Shown here one piece after another: positions 24,376-37,499 of a stretch of 64,000 nt of DNA (its first letter is position 1; each line of letters starts with the position of its first letter). The notes below the pieces were generated by a model. That model was given only the letters and a program-made list of their open reading frames with translations, had not been told where the DNA came from and ran no database searches. This stretch comes from Isoetes taiwanensis (Eukaryota; Streptophyta; Lycopodiopsida; Isoetales; Isoetaceae), in the NCBI GenBank assembly GCA_021234155.1, contig JAJEKV010000020.1, forward strand, positions 2,157,275 to 2,221,274, read 5' to 3'. Made by a program: the position numbers and the translations under genes.

Positions 24376-25077
24376 AATTTCAAGGGGAAAAGACCACCGA
24401 ATGTACACCCCAAAGTTGTTTAACATGTTACAACGGGCGGCCACTTTTCTAGTTATGGTTCTAATCATGTATAATATGTATTCGTGTCACCGGGGCACCA
24501 ATCCCGGCCATCCATTCTGATGTCTACCGTTGGATGGTGCCGATAAGGTTCTTCAAGGACATGGCGTCTCTAATCCGATGAAGTCCTTGAATCTTAAGGA
24601 AGCGATGGCATTCTTTAGCTTCGACGAAGTGCATCAAGGGTTGCATCTTTGTCCCCTTGCTTTGGATCGAATAGGATGCAACTCGATTTGGAGCAACGCA
24701 TACTTTTTTTGGGGGGAGTAATGTGAGCAAGTTTCTGCTGCAGACTCTGTATTTGTGGCAACACTGCTTACCATTCCTCCCGAAGCTCAAGAGCGCCTGT
24801 CGGATCTGGTGCAAGAACCAAGATTTTGAAGTATTTTGCTTTGTAGTATCAGATTTCCTGTCCATAGTCATGATATATCTGTCCATTTCTGTCATAGCTG
24901 GCAGAAAATGTAAAGCAGGGCTTGCCTGCCGCTTCAAGTTCAACTGTTCCGTTTATTTTTTTGCTTTGATCACTTTGATGTTATGATCTCCTCACGGTTC
25001 TAGGTCTGCCAGAACAGAGCAGAGGGTTTCAAGAAACTGAATGCAACTAAAACTGGAATTGCAAGTAACTTCAAAAC
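24376..25077. other. Intergenic, no supported gene
   Basis: The longest frame (minus, 24524-24943) has no recognisable motif. A run of T then G near 24706-24717 resembles a retroelement poly-purine tract but no element could be built. Confidence 0.3.
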
Positions 25078-25080
25078 TTA

Positions 25081-26345
25081 GGTCCTTTTTCCACAGCAGT
25101 CTTATTTTATGGCTGTCTTATTTTTATAAGACACCCTTTTGGGCTCCACATCAGCTCCATGTCATAGATAAGACACGTCCTAAAAATTCGATTTTCCATT
25201 GCTTAAATATAAGACATATCTAATTAGGATGAGACGTGTCTTATAATCTGGGTTTTCCACAGACCAATTTTTCAAACCTTGAGCAAAGATCTGCTGCAGC
25301 AATCTACGAGGAAAAGCTGGAAATCCGACCTGTGCAATTTCTCCGAGCTGCAAAGCGACTTGCAAGAACACAACATAGACTCTGGTAAGGACATGTGGTT
25401 GAATATTTCCAAGACCCATTCGAAGGTGACTCTGCAAAATTCAATATTTCTCCCTTTTAGTTTCTCTGTTGCTGTCCATAATGCATACCTTCTGTTCAGC
25501 GGTTCAAAATAAATTACCTGTGGTGATTGTTGGAGCTGGTCCTGTCGGGTTAACTCTTGCTATCATGCTCAGGAAACTTGGTGAGGACAACTAAATTGGT
25601 AAAATTTTAATTTCTTTCCTCCCGAATTGCTCTGATAGATCACTCGCGCAAGTTTATTTTGCACTTCTCTTTCTGGCCCAATGCTTGGTGCAGTGAATCA
25701 TATCTCAGATGAAGGTTCTGGTCCAACTAGGCAATTTTTTTTCAGGCTACAGAATCTTTCTGCTGCATATCTTAAACCCAGAACCAAAATAGGGTCTTCA
25801 GATGAACCGTGATGAAAACTGTCGGTTCATGCGGTTCTCATTTGGACTCAATGCGACTCAGCCGAATCGTGAAGGCGACTCAGCTCCTCGATGTTCAACC
25901 CAATCGTGAAGGCGACTCAGCTCCTCGATGTTCAACCCATTACCTTCCTGTTTTTGAAAAAGCTCAACAAAAAATGTACTCTGTCACCAAAAAGAATGTA
26001 CTAATAAAGCCCTAAGCAAATTCGAAGCCTGTAAACAAGAATCGAAGCCTGTAAGCAAGAATCGAAGCCTGCATGTGAGCTTTCTATTCCGGCGCTATCG
26101 ATTCCAAGCTTTTTTTTAGGACACCCTAACTTTTAGGTGAAACAACCCTTTGATTGGATAAAATTGCACGTCTTATTTTGTGGCGGGGGAAACCCCCCGG
26201 AAGAAAATGCTCCACTCAACTTGTACGGAACCCATTTAAGACATGTCTTAAATTGTGTAGTGGAAAAACTATGGTGACTTATTATCCTACGTGGCCCAAT
26301 AATATTAAGCTAAATATAAGACAGAGGTGCCATGGAAAAAGGGCC
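25081..26345. mobile_element. Non-autonomous TIR element, PIF/Harbinger-like, carrying a host exon
   Basis: The left end starts GGTCCTTTTTCCA and the right end is TGGAAAAAGGGCC, inverted repeats with one mismatch over 13 bp. TTA flanks both ends (25078-25080 and 26346-26348), the 3-bp target duplication typical of PIF/Harbinger. Subterminal regions on both sides contain many TAAGACA / TGTCTTA words, as expected for transposase binding sites. No transposase is encoded. Inside lies a flavin monooxygenase exon (25500-25580), so this looks like a Pack-TYPE element that captured host DNA. Confidence 0.72.
25500..25580 (+). pseudogene. FAD-binding exon of a plant flavin monooxygenase, orphan
   Basis: An exon between an acceptor (TTCAG at 25495-25499, or an alternative at 25460) and a GTGAGG donor at 25581. 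It encodes KLPVVIVGAGPVGLTLAIML, the GxGxxG Rossmann motif of FAD-dependent aromatic-ring-type monooxygenases. The next expected exon, with the acidic residue that binds the FAD ribose, is not found downstream. It lies inside a TTA-flanked TIR element, so it is probably a captured fragment. Confidence 0.7.
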
Positions 26346-26819
26346 TTAATCACGTTTCTGGAAAAGAAAATCATAGCAGAATGTGGGATAGAAGTAGCAG
26401 AATGAACCTTAGGTGAACTTTACGTATAAATCAGAGTCTTCTGAGGTGGAATAGCTTATCCAAAAGCTGATCCGGCAGGTTATATGGAAACGGGTTCACA
26501 GTGCATCAACATGGTCGAAAATGGTACAATAGGAGGTGCAGCTTCAAAGCTCTGGATTTTTTCCTTAATGCAACTCTTCAAGATCATTTTCTTGCAGTTC
26601 AATAGATATGCTGAAACAGAGCATGAATCGGGTACCACAGAGCATAAACCCTCTGTAGAGACTTCCAAGCTAGATAATTATTTGAATAGTTATTTCTAAT
26701 GCAGACATATATTTATCTACCTCGGTCTCATACTCGCCCTTTCACTAAGATAACCTTTTTATACTCTGAACAAGTTTCATATTTACAAAGGTTCAGAATA
26801 TAAAGTGCGCAGACAATGG

Positions 26820-29800
26820 TCAATGCAGCAATCCACTTAAGCCCATTCTTCTAACCGTACGCTGCAAAAGAGCTGGAGGCCGACTCAAGCAGATGCTCAT
26901 GCTGAACTCTTCTGCAAGCTCAATCACAGACCTCTTGTCTAATCCAAGCCAAGCCATTGAAATATAATATCCCAGCCAAGACTGATATGCTTTCTCAAGT
27001 GTCATGAACTTCATTTCTTTTAAGGCATCCTTCACCTGCACAACCATACCCCATGTTTAAATTTAAGTTTGTTCTAGAGATTTATATGAGCATGAATCTG
27101 CGACCTAACAAGTTTAGGCATTCCAGAAATTATAGGGCAAAAATAGGTCTATATATTACACTACGTATAAATTCCGTAATTGTTTGCCTCTAGTAGATCT
27201 CAAATTGTTTAGGACAGACAAGACGATGTACAAATTCATATGATCTAAGCTGAAATTCAATGCATTAGCCAAGGACCCACTGCAGGCCCACCTAATCTTC
27301 TGGTAGCTCTTTCAGTTCAGTAGGAGGAGCATTGCCACCTCCATTAGATCCAGTAGCAGTAGAAAAAGAAACCCCACACCCAAAACAATGGGATGCCTTT
27401 AAGGGTGCTGGTTTGGAATTGTTAAATACATGGTTAAGTATAACACAGCTACATGCTGAGGGCACCCAATTGGTTGAGCTCTTTTAGTGGAGAAGATATT
27501 TGCAACTAAGTTAGATGCTGGCAAACAGGGTTTTTGCACTAACCAGCAAAAATGCCGCCCTTCATCTATACTAATCGGATTTTTGAGAAAAACACCCCTA
27601 ATTTGCCGGATTTTACACTAATTTTATAAAATTTCGACCGGAAATTTGCCTGCATCTACTTTATCAAATCGGATATTTCTAACTTTAATCGGAAATTCTG
27701 GGGAGGAACCCCCCTAATTTCGACCCTTGCTGGCAAGTCCCAGTCCAATATATGTATATAAAACAACATCCACAAATCAGATTGAGGGACAATACCTGTT
27801 CTTGCGGAGGATAATTTGGAGGAGATATCGTTTTAATAGGCACCCCTATCAGCTTACAAATAAAGGGCTCCTCAAATGGAAGTAACAATAAAATACTATT
27901 TACTCTCTTGCCTATGCTGCTGGTTAAACCCACGCGTTGAATATAGTGTTCTTTGCTAGGTGGCAGGCCAACCTACAAAAGCGGGAACTTTATACAAGTA
28001 AAAATGCACAAATTCCGATAACAGGAGAACAATACCTGCAGAATAAAAGTGGCATTCAAATACACTAATTCCCGTACAGATATGTTGGATACAAACAGAA
28101 CGCATCCAATCTTTGATTTACAGAAGTCATCAAAGATCTCTCTGCGATAGCTGGGCATTCTATGGTAATGAACCTCCATGATAATGAATCCCAAAGATTT
28201 ATATAAAGCTGCCAAGAACTCTGTGATACCAGAGCTTATACAGAATACAATAATCTACATACAGATGAAAAACGAACTTCAATAGTGAGCTTAATTCATG
28301 TTGCAATAGTTAGGCAGATTATCATAGATGATGCCTGATATTTTTATTTGCCATGCTAACTAGTGAACAAGATGAATGTATGTCAGGAAATAGGAGTTAA
28401 AATATTTATACCTTATGGTCGGGTTGATGCTGCCTAAGAATTGAGTAGATAGCTAATAGCTGCTCCTCTTGTGGAACAATAACAACCTGTCCAACACTTT
28501 CCTGCAGACGACAAACGTCTTTTATGTTACACCTAACACACAAAAAAATAGCGGTGTTTTCCTTGCAGTAAGTTGCTATAAAATGACTGCTCAGAATATT
28601 TATACCAGCAGGGATGGTTCATTATATGTGCTCAGAGCATTAAGCACGAAGTGACCGGGTTTCAGCACAGCTCTTGCTATGTTGTTCACCTGCACAAACG
28701 GAAAAGGAAGATGAGCAAAGAGCAATCATCTGATCATGGACGGATGAAAATGTTATATTTGTCGCATCGTTTAGACCTTTGTATTATAAACAGCTCAAAT
28801 ATTATAAGCATAAAGTACAAATGCTGCAGCTACTACAAGGTAAGACCTCACCTCCTCTGATTTCCTCGAGGAAAGTATAATATTCTGCCGTGCACCAGGC
28901 AGCATCTCAAGCATATGAAGAATGTTGTTTTGAGATACTACATCAAGCATTTCGCTTATTTCATCAAGAACTAGAAGCTTCAAGCTTTGAAGCTGACCCA
29001 CGAATCCTGAGGTCGTCTCAATGTGATTCACTAAGCTAGTTGGGGAAGCAATTAGAATCTGTAATCACAACACCAATAAGTTACGAAAAGTAACAAAGAG
29101 CACTGAAGTAGTACATCCATTGTGCGACAAGACTCCTTTTCTGAAATAAAAAATTTCTATTAACATTTGTCCGAGAAGTTTCAGCACATGTTTGTAAAAA
29201 CGCCCAGTATGCCACAGAATATTCATATGCACATTTGCTTCTCTTTACAAAAGAATGGATCCTCTTAAAGTAAGCCTGCATCTCAAGCCAATTAATTTCG
29301 GGTATATAACTTACAATTCCATCATGCCATGCAGCTACCAATCTCCTTCTTCTTAGCTATAAATAAGCACCAAAAGATAAGATGCACTTGATCCTCACAC
29401 TTATCACCAAGTGTCCTTTCACCCTTTTGTGAATGTCTCTCTTATAAGTCTAGGAGAGGGTTTTCCTCGGTCTCACAAGATCCATCAACGATAAAAACAC
29501 AAACCTGCCAGATGTGAGGTGGGCAGACTGTAAGAAATTCACCTGCCACCCTATAAGTTGCATCCTACGGTGTCTATACATAAACTATGGCTTGTGGAGG
29601 TTAATTACAACTGCATTGATTACAGGCTGCTACATAATAGTGGACTAAAATACGTTAGTGCTCTTCTCTTCTTCGTATGCAGATTTTGCCATCAGCAAGA
29701 GTGAATGTTATTACGTTAGAAACAAACAGTAACCAGTCGTAAGATGTGTCATCTCTCACCATCAATCAACTAATCCTTGTGATGTCCCTTACTCTATGCA

Positions 29801-32318
29801 GAGCCCTAACAAAATCTGCAGCCAACGAAGGTTCAATCTGCTTGAATTATCAACTCCATCCCATATTAAAACTGCAGTAAAGGTTCCCAATTCAAGCAAT
29901 AGCAGCAAATGTGGACTTCAGAATATCAATCTCTAACAGATTGAGCACCTGGTGCAACTATTGTTTCTTCACCCTTGGTAGGTTGAAAGCTTTAAAGACA
30001 CAACTACAATAAGCTTGCTGGCCTTCTCAATTAAGACAATTGTGTTAGTGTCCCTTCTACTCCCCAGAAATCATTAGTTTGCTTGCTAGAGTGTACAACT
30101 TATCCTCCGCAAGAGATCATTTACAAAATATGACCAGAATTAGACCACATTATAATATTAAAACAAGAATCAGTTGTTCTTGTACATTTATGACCTTAAT
30201 TACCGCATTGAATAGCTTCTTAGTTTCTTATTGTTTTTTATATGCACAAGCATCCCCTGGTACAATAAACAAAGAATGCTCAATACCTGGCATGGCAGAG
30301 TCTGTATGCGTTTCGCCTCTGCCTGCACATTAATGCCACCCATTAGAATTTGCACTCCGATATCCTTTAGAAACCTGATCAAGCTGATCACACTCTTCTG
30401 AGCTTTCAAAATGTCATGCCGTGTTGGGCATAAAATCAATATAGATATGTTATTGAAGCGCGCCAACTTTTTCTCACATGTAGTCACAGCTAGAGTCTTT
30501 TGTATTGCTGGTACCTGAAAGAATGGACGTGATTGATTACATAAATCTTCCAGCACTAAAGCCTAAGGTTTACCTCCAACACAAGACAAACAGAACATGA
30601 AAAGAAAAATCCATACGAGAATACAGAGTGTCCTATTCAATAACTGGTCCTAGAAACTTTCACACAGGTATAACTAGGATGTCAAAGATGAATTCTTACA
30701 AGTACAGCTATACTTCTTCCAGAACCAGGCCTAGCTACTGCTAACAAATCCCTACCTGCATACAGAAAAATGTTTACAAAATTCTACATCAAATGCCATT
30801 GCAAAAGAATTGCACTAATGCCTTAATAGCCATTTATTCATCATTATACACATCATAATATCAACACCAAGCATGCGTCGTATCCTAAGTTTACACTGGT
30901 TGCACTATGCGCATTACAATATGGACGCCTTAAGCTTAGAAATGATTGTGCAAACCACATATCTATGTATGTACTCACTGCCTTACATCAGTATATTTTG
31001 TTCCCATTCTTCAAAAATTGAGCTTATATGACAAGTTGCATATGGGTTCCTGTTTATATCTTTTATTAGAAAATATGAAGAAAGGTAAATGGAAGCAGGA
31101 CCCGTAGAGAAATATTAGTATTGCATGCTAGTGTGTCTTATAGACTAGTTATGAATAGAGACATAACCCAGAGAACAATGTAGATGCTGTGTGTCCATCT
31201 CAAATACCGTTAAAAATGCTCTCTTTTTCCTTGCATTCCTAACCGCCTGAATTTCCTCCCTGATTAGCACGTGCATTATGTTGGCTTTATCACTCAATCT
31301 CTAAAGGCTATCATAGGGCATTTACAAAATAACACTATTAAAAGCTTAACATGAAGATCCCTTAACTTCTGATTCACACGGTCAAAAACTACCTCCCCAA
31401 CATTGTGATCTACATGGAAAAAGGTAAATCATACTGGACATGCTTGAAAAGCTCTTACCTAAAGATCAAGTGTTGGTCACACCTCCTTAAATCTCATAAA
31501 GGTCCAGGGTAGTGGAGGGTTGACCTTCAAGGATAACAGGCACAATCGCTTCTTGATCTGAGCTCATCAATTTTAAACCTCTTTCCTCACGCACTGCCTG
31601 AACAAGTAATGGACTCAGCTTGAGCGAATTAAATCTGCATCTTCAAGGAGGACATTTAAATTTTACGGGCTGATGAAACATAATCAAAATGTGACACTTT
31701 AACAGAAATCATATCATATCCGCTAATCAATTATCAAATGGATTACCTCATGGGAAAAACGTCGCCAACATTGTCCCCTCTTGTCAGCAAATTGGAATTT
31801 TGTAACCTCGCAGCTTTATCGGGTTCCACAAGAACATCACTGTTGGATTCAGAATTAACCTCGTCCCTATCCGTGTGCAACTCAGCTGTTGGCAAAACCT
31901 GCTTCTCCAGATCAAGAGGCGGGGATCTACCTTTTCGGTGATAAAATCTAGCACTATGAATGCTGTCTTTAGGAAGAAAACGAGCAGAAGGTTGCCCGTC
32001 TTCCTTGTTGAAAAGAAATGGTCCATCCTTCTCACACCACAAATCCTCTGCAGATCTTCTTCGAAACCTATCTGCCATATCTCTGAGCTGAGGATTCAAG
32101 TAATCAAAGGGGTAGAAACCTTGAGAATCTGCCATTCTCCGACGTTCTTCAAAAATTTGACGCTCTCTCAGAATCTTAGCTTTCTGAAATTGTAAGCGTT
32201 TTTCCCGTTGCATTCGACGCCATTCCCATTTATTTACACCACCGGGATAAGTACGAGGGCCGCCTCCCATCATTCTGAGTCTGCTGCTAGGGAAACCATA
32301 GCATGTTGTCAGCCCCAT
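26820..32318 (-). CDS. DEAD-box helicase-family protein, RH33/RH48-like, catalytic motifs altered
   Basis: Ten exons on the minus strand: 32318-31747, 31634-31525, 30755-30700, 30514-30287, 29058-28852, 28689-28606, 28501-28412, 28254-28036, 27972-27796, 27035-26820. All introns are GT-AG, all phases agree, no stop: 652 residues. The N-terminus (GGGPRTYPGG, NKWEWRRMQREKR) and C-terminal extension (KAYQSWLGYY, MGLSGL) are typical of the plant RH25/26/31/33/48 group. The two RecA-like halves align throughout, but motif I reads GSGRS (238-242) instead of GxGKT, Ia PTRHD, Ib SPTS for TPGR, II DEIS (354-357) for DEAD, III SSR for SAT, V SVREL for SARGx, VI QRVGLTSS (534-541) for HRxGRTGR. The Q-motif Gln (218) is kept. 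ATP hydrolysis therefore looks unlikely. It may act as a non-catalytic RNA-binding or partner protein. Confidence 0.9.
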
Positions 32319-32391
32319 TCTGGCTATGGCGAGCCTGTTTGGGTTTTAGTTTTATCGCTCATTGCCTTATCCTTCTCCTCTATCATGGTCT

Positions 32392-32490
32392 CTCTCCGCA
32401 CATCTGAGCCGTCCATGATGCAAAAGATAGTAAAGTGTATAACTCAGGATCGCTCCGCACATCTGAGCCGTCCATGATGCAATAGATACA
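32392..32490 (+). repeat. Short tandem duplication upstream of the helicase-family gene
   Basis: CTCCGCACATCTGAGCCGTC followed by CATGATGCAA occurs at about 32393 and again at about 32452. It lies 75-170 bp upstream of the start codon, so it may be promoter sequence. Confidence 0.75.
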
Positions 32491-32795
32491 ATGTGTAAAT
32501 TGTATAAGATAATTCATGAACAGTAGTAACACAAGACAATGAAACTCGAATAGACACAACTTGGTAACTCCTCGAATAGTAACTTAGTAACTCTATTGAT
32601 AATCTTCACTGCGTAAATACATCACTTCTCCTTATCGGACTGGACTTTAGTGTAAAGTAAGAGTCCTTGTTTTTTTGTTATCACTATTGGGGCAGGCTCA
32701 TAATTAATTATCAGTACTGAAGGAGTACTGATAACTAATTATCAGTACTATTCCACCCATATAAGACCGATAAGGTGGTTATCAGTCTTCCTCTC

Positions 32796-33131
32796 GGCCG
32801 ATAACCAAAAATGTGTGGCCTCGGACGTACAACCTCGGTCATGCATTTTTGGTTATCGGCCTCGGCCAAACGGATAACCTTACCTTAACAGCCTGTTCCA
32901 AAATTTTCATTCTAGGAATGGATTTGAGACGTTGATTCAAGGGGAAGAGGGCATGTATGGGTCGTAACAGACTGGCTGAAAGTGTTATCACCATAACAGT
33001 GTTGTTGCCGGAATAAAAATCTCTGACCAGGTTGTTAAGGGTGGATAACAGCCTCTGCACAGGCCGTTATGGGCCAGGAAACGGCCGAGGCCAAACAGCC
33101 TGGCCCATAATGGCCTGTGCAGAGGCTATTA
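32796..33131. repeat. Nested hairpins, MITE-like
   Basis: One perfect 18-bp pair: GGCCGATAACCAAAAATG (32796-32813) with its complement at 32844-32861. A second pair of 33 bp with two mismatches: 33046-33078 with 33099-33131, core AGCCTCTGCACAGGCC. Further AT-rich palindromic words (TTATCAGTACT) lie at 32705-32750. Likely a composite foldback element. Confidence 0.75.
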
Positions 33132-33259
33132 TTCAGCCCATAAATCAAACTCAAAATGATGGAGCACTTCATGCTATAATTAACTTATAACCGAGAAAAC
33201 AACTTTTCAATTGACATTCATAACTACTAAACACTTAAATATTTTAACACCACTTAAGT

Positions 33260-34260
33260 GTTTAACCAAATGAAGAAACTTTTGGAATTTAACTCCTCCC
33301 AATGCCTTAGTCATTGCATTAGCAGTCATTTCTCCTGTAGGGCAATAGATTTAGCTTCAAATACTTGTCTCTAAAATATCCCTGATATAGTGACACTTAA
33401 TTTTATATGTGCTTCATTCTTTTGTGCCATTCTTTTTCTATGTGCTTCATTTTTTTTGTATTTAATTCTATGTGCTTCATTCTCTTTGGGTCCCATAGGC
33501 CGCCTGGTTCCATGCACTTGTGAAAATTCCTTGGCCACCAACCTTGCTTTGAACCTATCAACGCTCCCATCACTAATGTATTTAATCTTAAGTGCCCATT
33601 TAGATCCAATGATTCCCCTATTGATTGGTTTGTCAACCAAGGTTGAAGTCCCAGCTTCAAGAATAGGGCAACTTCAAGTTGCATGGCTACAATCCAATGA
33701 TCTTTCCCCTTCTATTTATGGACTCAAGGCAAGTTTGAGGTTCAATAGCATGATCTGTTGTCGAGAAGACATAATCCCGCAACCAATTTGGAAGCCTTCT
33801 ATTCCTTGTTGACCTCACTGCATCAAGATGATCTATCTTAGTTCTTGTTATATCATTATTTTCTACAATCTCATTTTTCAATATTAGTATCATCAATGTG
33901 CTCAATATTTTATTTGTACCATTCCCTAAAATGTCAGCACTCTCCTCATGAGGCGCAGAAATAGGGAAAATCCTATTTGAAATGTCTGTGTCTGCAACAA
34001 TCACAAATATAGAAGCTTGTGGCTTGGTCTGATAATAACAGTTCTCATATTCATTGAATTCTGCATGACAACTAATTACTAACTTCCTACTCTCAAGGTG
34101 AATTTGTAGGCCTTCATGTTGCTACAATAACCAATAAACATGTATTCCTTTGCTTGACTGCCTACTTTAGAAGTTGCGGTATTAAGGCATTAAAATAAGA
34201 TTCACCATCATTGTCATACCTTAAGGATAAAATCTGGTCACCTGTTTGCTTCTCAACCAA
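33260..34260 (-). pseudogene. Copia polymerase fragment (RT N-terminal part)
   Basis: On the minus strand 34004-33687 gives RLPNWLRDYV, and after a frameshift 33684-33371 gives INRGIIGSKWALKIKY, DGSVDRFKARLVAKEFSQ, the conserved entry to the Copia reverse transcriptase. The frame then enters a short tandem array of ATGTGCTTCATTCTTTT units (33405-33495) in place of the rest. Decayed. Confidence 0.8.
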
Positions 34261-36124
34261 TTGTTTGAAAATACAAAAATGTTCAAAGCACTGACTTTTC
34301 TTTTTTTTTTTTTGAAGAACTGTGTCAGCAATATATTAAAAGAATGGTAATGTTACAAAGCAAGTGAGGAGGAAGGAGAACTGCCCCAAAGAGACAGTGA
34401 TACCTCGACACTCCACAACAACTGCAACTCTACTGCTGTACAAACTGACCATCACCATCTACCACACCCAAGAAGTCCCGCCAAATGGAAAACTTCCGCT
34501 CTACTAATCCCGGGAACACCAAAAAGCTTTGAAATAGCTTGTACCGAGTCGAGGAATCGAGAGAGGTCAGCAGTCTTGAATCCCCTCGAAGATCCACAAC
34601 CGCCGCCGCTTCCAAATCAACCACACCAACCAAGCCACGCCACGATGCAAGGCTTGCTTTGCCGTCTGGCGGCCAAGCACTAGGATACACATGAAGCGGC
34701 AATTGTTGGCTATTCAATCTCACCAAACAGAGCCCGACCCAATCCCGTGCAACCTCGCAAATGAGGGCATAAAACCGCACAATGCTCCACGGTCTCAACG
34801 ATGAAGGCCACAACAAGCGCAAAGAGGGCTCACACCCGCCTAAACCCGACTCACAAGGACATTCACCCCCGATACAAATGCACCACCGCCACATAAGCAC
34901 CCGAACCTTCTATGGGGAAGTGAGCTCCATGTCCACGTCCAAACCGAAGCCCATCGAAACCCGGAAGCTCCGTGAGACCACTTGCCCGAAGGGGCAGAGT
35001 GTCATGAATAGCCAACACCCGGTAACAAGACCGCACAAAACAAGAAGATACAACATCCGGATGAACCTTCCAAACTGCACCACCACATCACCCCGAGGGA
35101 CTATAGGTATGTGTAGCGGAATACTCCCCGCCACTTGTTCCCGTGATAGCCCTCCACCGCCCTTCAGCGAAAAGCGAGCTCGAAAGAACTCCCACGGCTA
35201 GCCGACCATCCCAATACCAATCCTCCAAGGTGAGCACAAGCAGCTCGCCTCCAACGGGCTTCGTCCCGAGAGCATGCACAAAGTGGCGACCAAGGGCAAG
35301 TAATGCTAGAGGTAGAGGAACCCACAAGAAAGGAGAAGAGTGGTGATAAACCGAGGCATAATCTAGCTGGAAGAGCACACGCCGTGATCCCAAGCCCGCA
35401 ACACCCCCCGTGAGAAAAGGGGATGCATGTGGGAAAGGCCGGAGACCATACAATTATGCCTGGGCAACTCTACATGCAATGCATTTACTTTCCAAATGCC
35501 ACACAATGGCGAAGAGATTGCCACAATAGTGCCGCACTGGAGAAGATGCTCCATCCCGGAATGCTCCAAATAAACTTAGAGACCAACACCTTACTATGCG
35601 GTTGCCAAATCCGAAATGGCCAAGCCCCCATCCTCCGGGCGGAGACACTTCCACCAAGCCACTTTAACAACAACCGCCCCTTCATCATCCCCGCCCCACA
35701 CAAAATTTCGAACAATCTTATCCAAAGCCTGTATCTTACCCTCAGGAGCTAACATCGCAGATGCTGTATACACATGAGTGCTACAAAGTACTGACTTGGC
35801 AATAGTGATCCTACCTGCCATGGACAACTTGCTACCCTTCCACCAATTGAGGTGTTTTACGCAACCCCCCGCAAAATCTCATCCCACACCCTCCCCATGG
35901 AAACATCCCCTCCAAAGGGAATACCCAACAGCTTAGTACACACATTACCTGGAAGCACCTTCCAAGGGAATAGAGCCAAACAAGGGGGAGGTGGAGTCAG
36001 CTGGGCCCATAATGCGGAGCATTTACCCCAATTCAGAAGAATGCCCGAGGCCAAGGAGAAAGTATCCAAAGAAACCCTTCACATTCCGCAAATTCCTCTC
36101 TTCGCCACCAAGAAGAGAAAAGTG

Positions 36125-37093
36125 TCATCGGCGAAACCGGTTAATAATCTGGCGACTACCATCCTGCATCCGAAGCCCATCCACCACCCCCTCCTCCACT
36201 GCAGCCAAAAACAACTGAGACAGTGCCTCCGCCACAATCGTAAACAAAAACGGTGCCAAAGGGCACCCCTGACGCACCCCTCTGCCTAAGGAGAAAAAGG
36301 CGGAGGGTTCACCTTTGGCACACCACCGTAGCGTGTCTTGACCTATGCAAGGCTTCATGATCGTCTCTCAGTAAAGCGTGGACCACAGCCCAACGCTAAC
36401 ATCATGGCGGATAAGAACTCCCAACGGACACTATCATAAGCTTTGGCAAAGTCAAGCTTAAGATAGGCAATGCCTTGACTCGCTCTCTCCGGCCCAATAA
36501 AGGCCCTCATAAGGCTGCGGCAACATTAGTCAAAATGTTCCTCCCGGAACAAACCCGGATCAACCTTACTAATGGAAGAAGTCAACACCGGCTTCAACTT
36601 CGGCCGGGGCTTTTCGCAATAATCTTGTACACAGAGGACAACAAGGATATAGGCCTCCAATCATTAACAATGAGAAGGTCGCTTAACCTTAGGAATCAAG
36701 GAAATGCATGCGGTATTCAAGATCCTCTCCATGTGAGAAGACTGCGAACTCAAGATACACACGGTACCGACTCACCAGCCCACTCCCAATAAGTCCGAAA
36801 GAACTCCACAGGGATGCCATCCAGCCCAGGACATTTATCCTTGGCCATGCACATACATGCCTCCGCTAAATCCTCTCTAGAGAGCTCTGCGCCCAAGCTC
36901 TCACATTGGTGAGGCAAAATAGATGGCTTAACACCCCCAAAACAAGCTCCCCGCATCTCTTGCTCATAGGGAAGAGTGCGCCACAAAAAAAACCCGAGAA
37001 ATGAGCATGCACATACCTCTGCAACTCAGCCGGGATCCTCCAAAGTCCGGCCATCGCAAAGCAAGGGGCGCCATAGATCTTTGATATCGCCAC
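36125..37093 (-). pseudogene. LINE reverse transcriptase domain
   Basis: Broken frames with RT landmarks in order: DKCPGLDGIPVEFFRTYW (about 36850-36790), FAKAYDSVRWEFL (about 36450-36410), GVRQGCPLAPFLFTIV (about 36290-36240) and the FADDTFLF catalytic loop (about 36135-36110). The catalytic Asp pair is retained, yet frameshifts between motifs prevent a full product. Confidence 0.85.
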
Positions 37094-37499
37094 GCCTAGC
37101 CGCTCAAGAACACCGAACGAACTTGTATCCCCTCCTTCAACCGGTAAGGGCTGCCTTCACACGCCTCATGACTTTAACTCGCTCCAAAGCAACAATACTG
37201 TTTGCAACACCGCATTTCTCCCTAATGCCATCGAAGGTCATCCCAATCTTCTCAACTCCCGATAAAGACTATGCAACTCCCGCCTCCTGCCGCACACGCA
37301 CGCCTACCAAAGACCTTAGCAAAACGCTTCACCCTCGACCAACGCAAGTCACCATACCGCATATACCCTTCGAGAGATGAAAAGGTATCAAGCCACAACT
37401 CCTCGCACTGGGCCGAAAATCCGCGATCGGCCCGTAAGCCGGGTGTTCAAACGGAACACCGTCCCGAGAAGGCCGAGAGGCAACCGCACCTGACCGACA

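Noticed and set aside
27540-27760. Possible MITE in the last intron of the helicase-family gene
   Set aside because: AATCGGA-type words recur, but no convincing inverted ends or target duplication could be matched by eye.
33405-33495. Regularly spaced repeats of ATGTGCTTCATTC, CRISPR-like at first glance
   Set aside because: Short, irregular, within a plant Copia relic; there is no spacer structure or cas gene.
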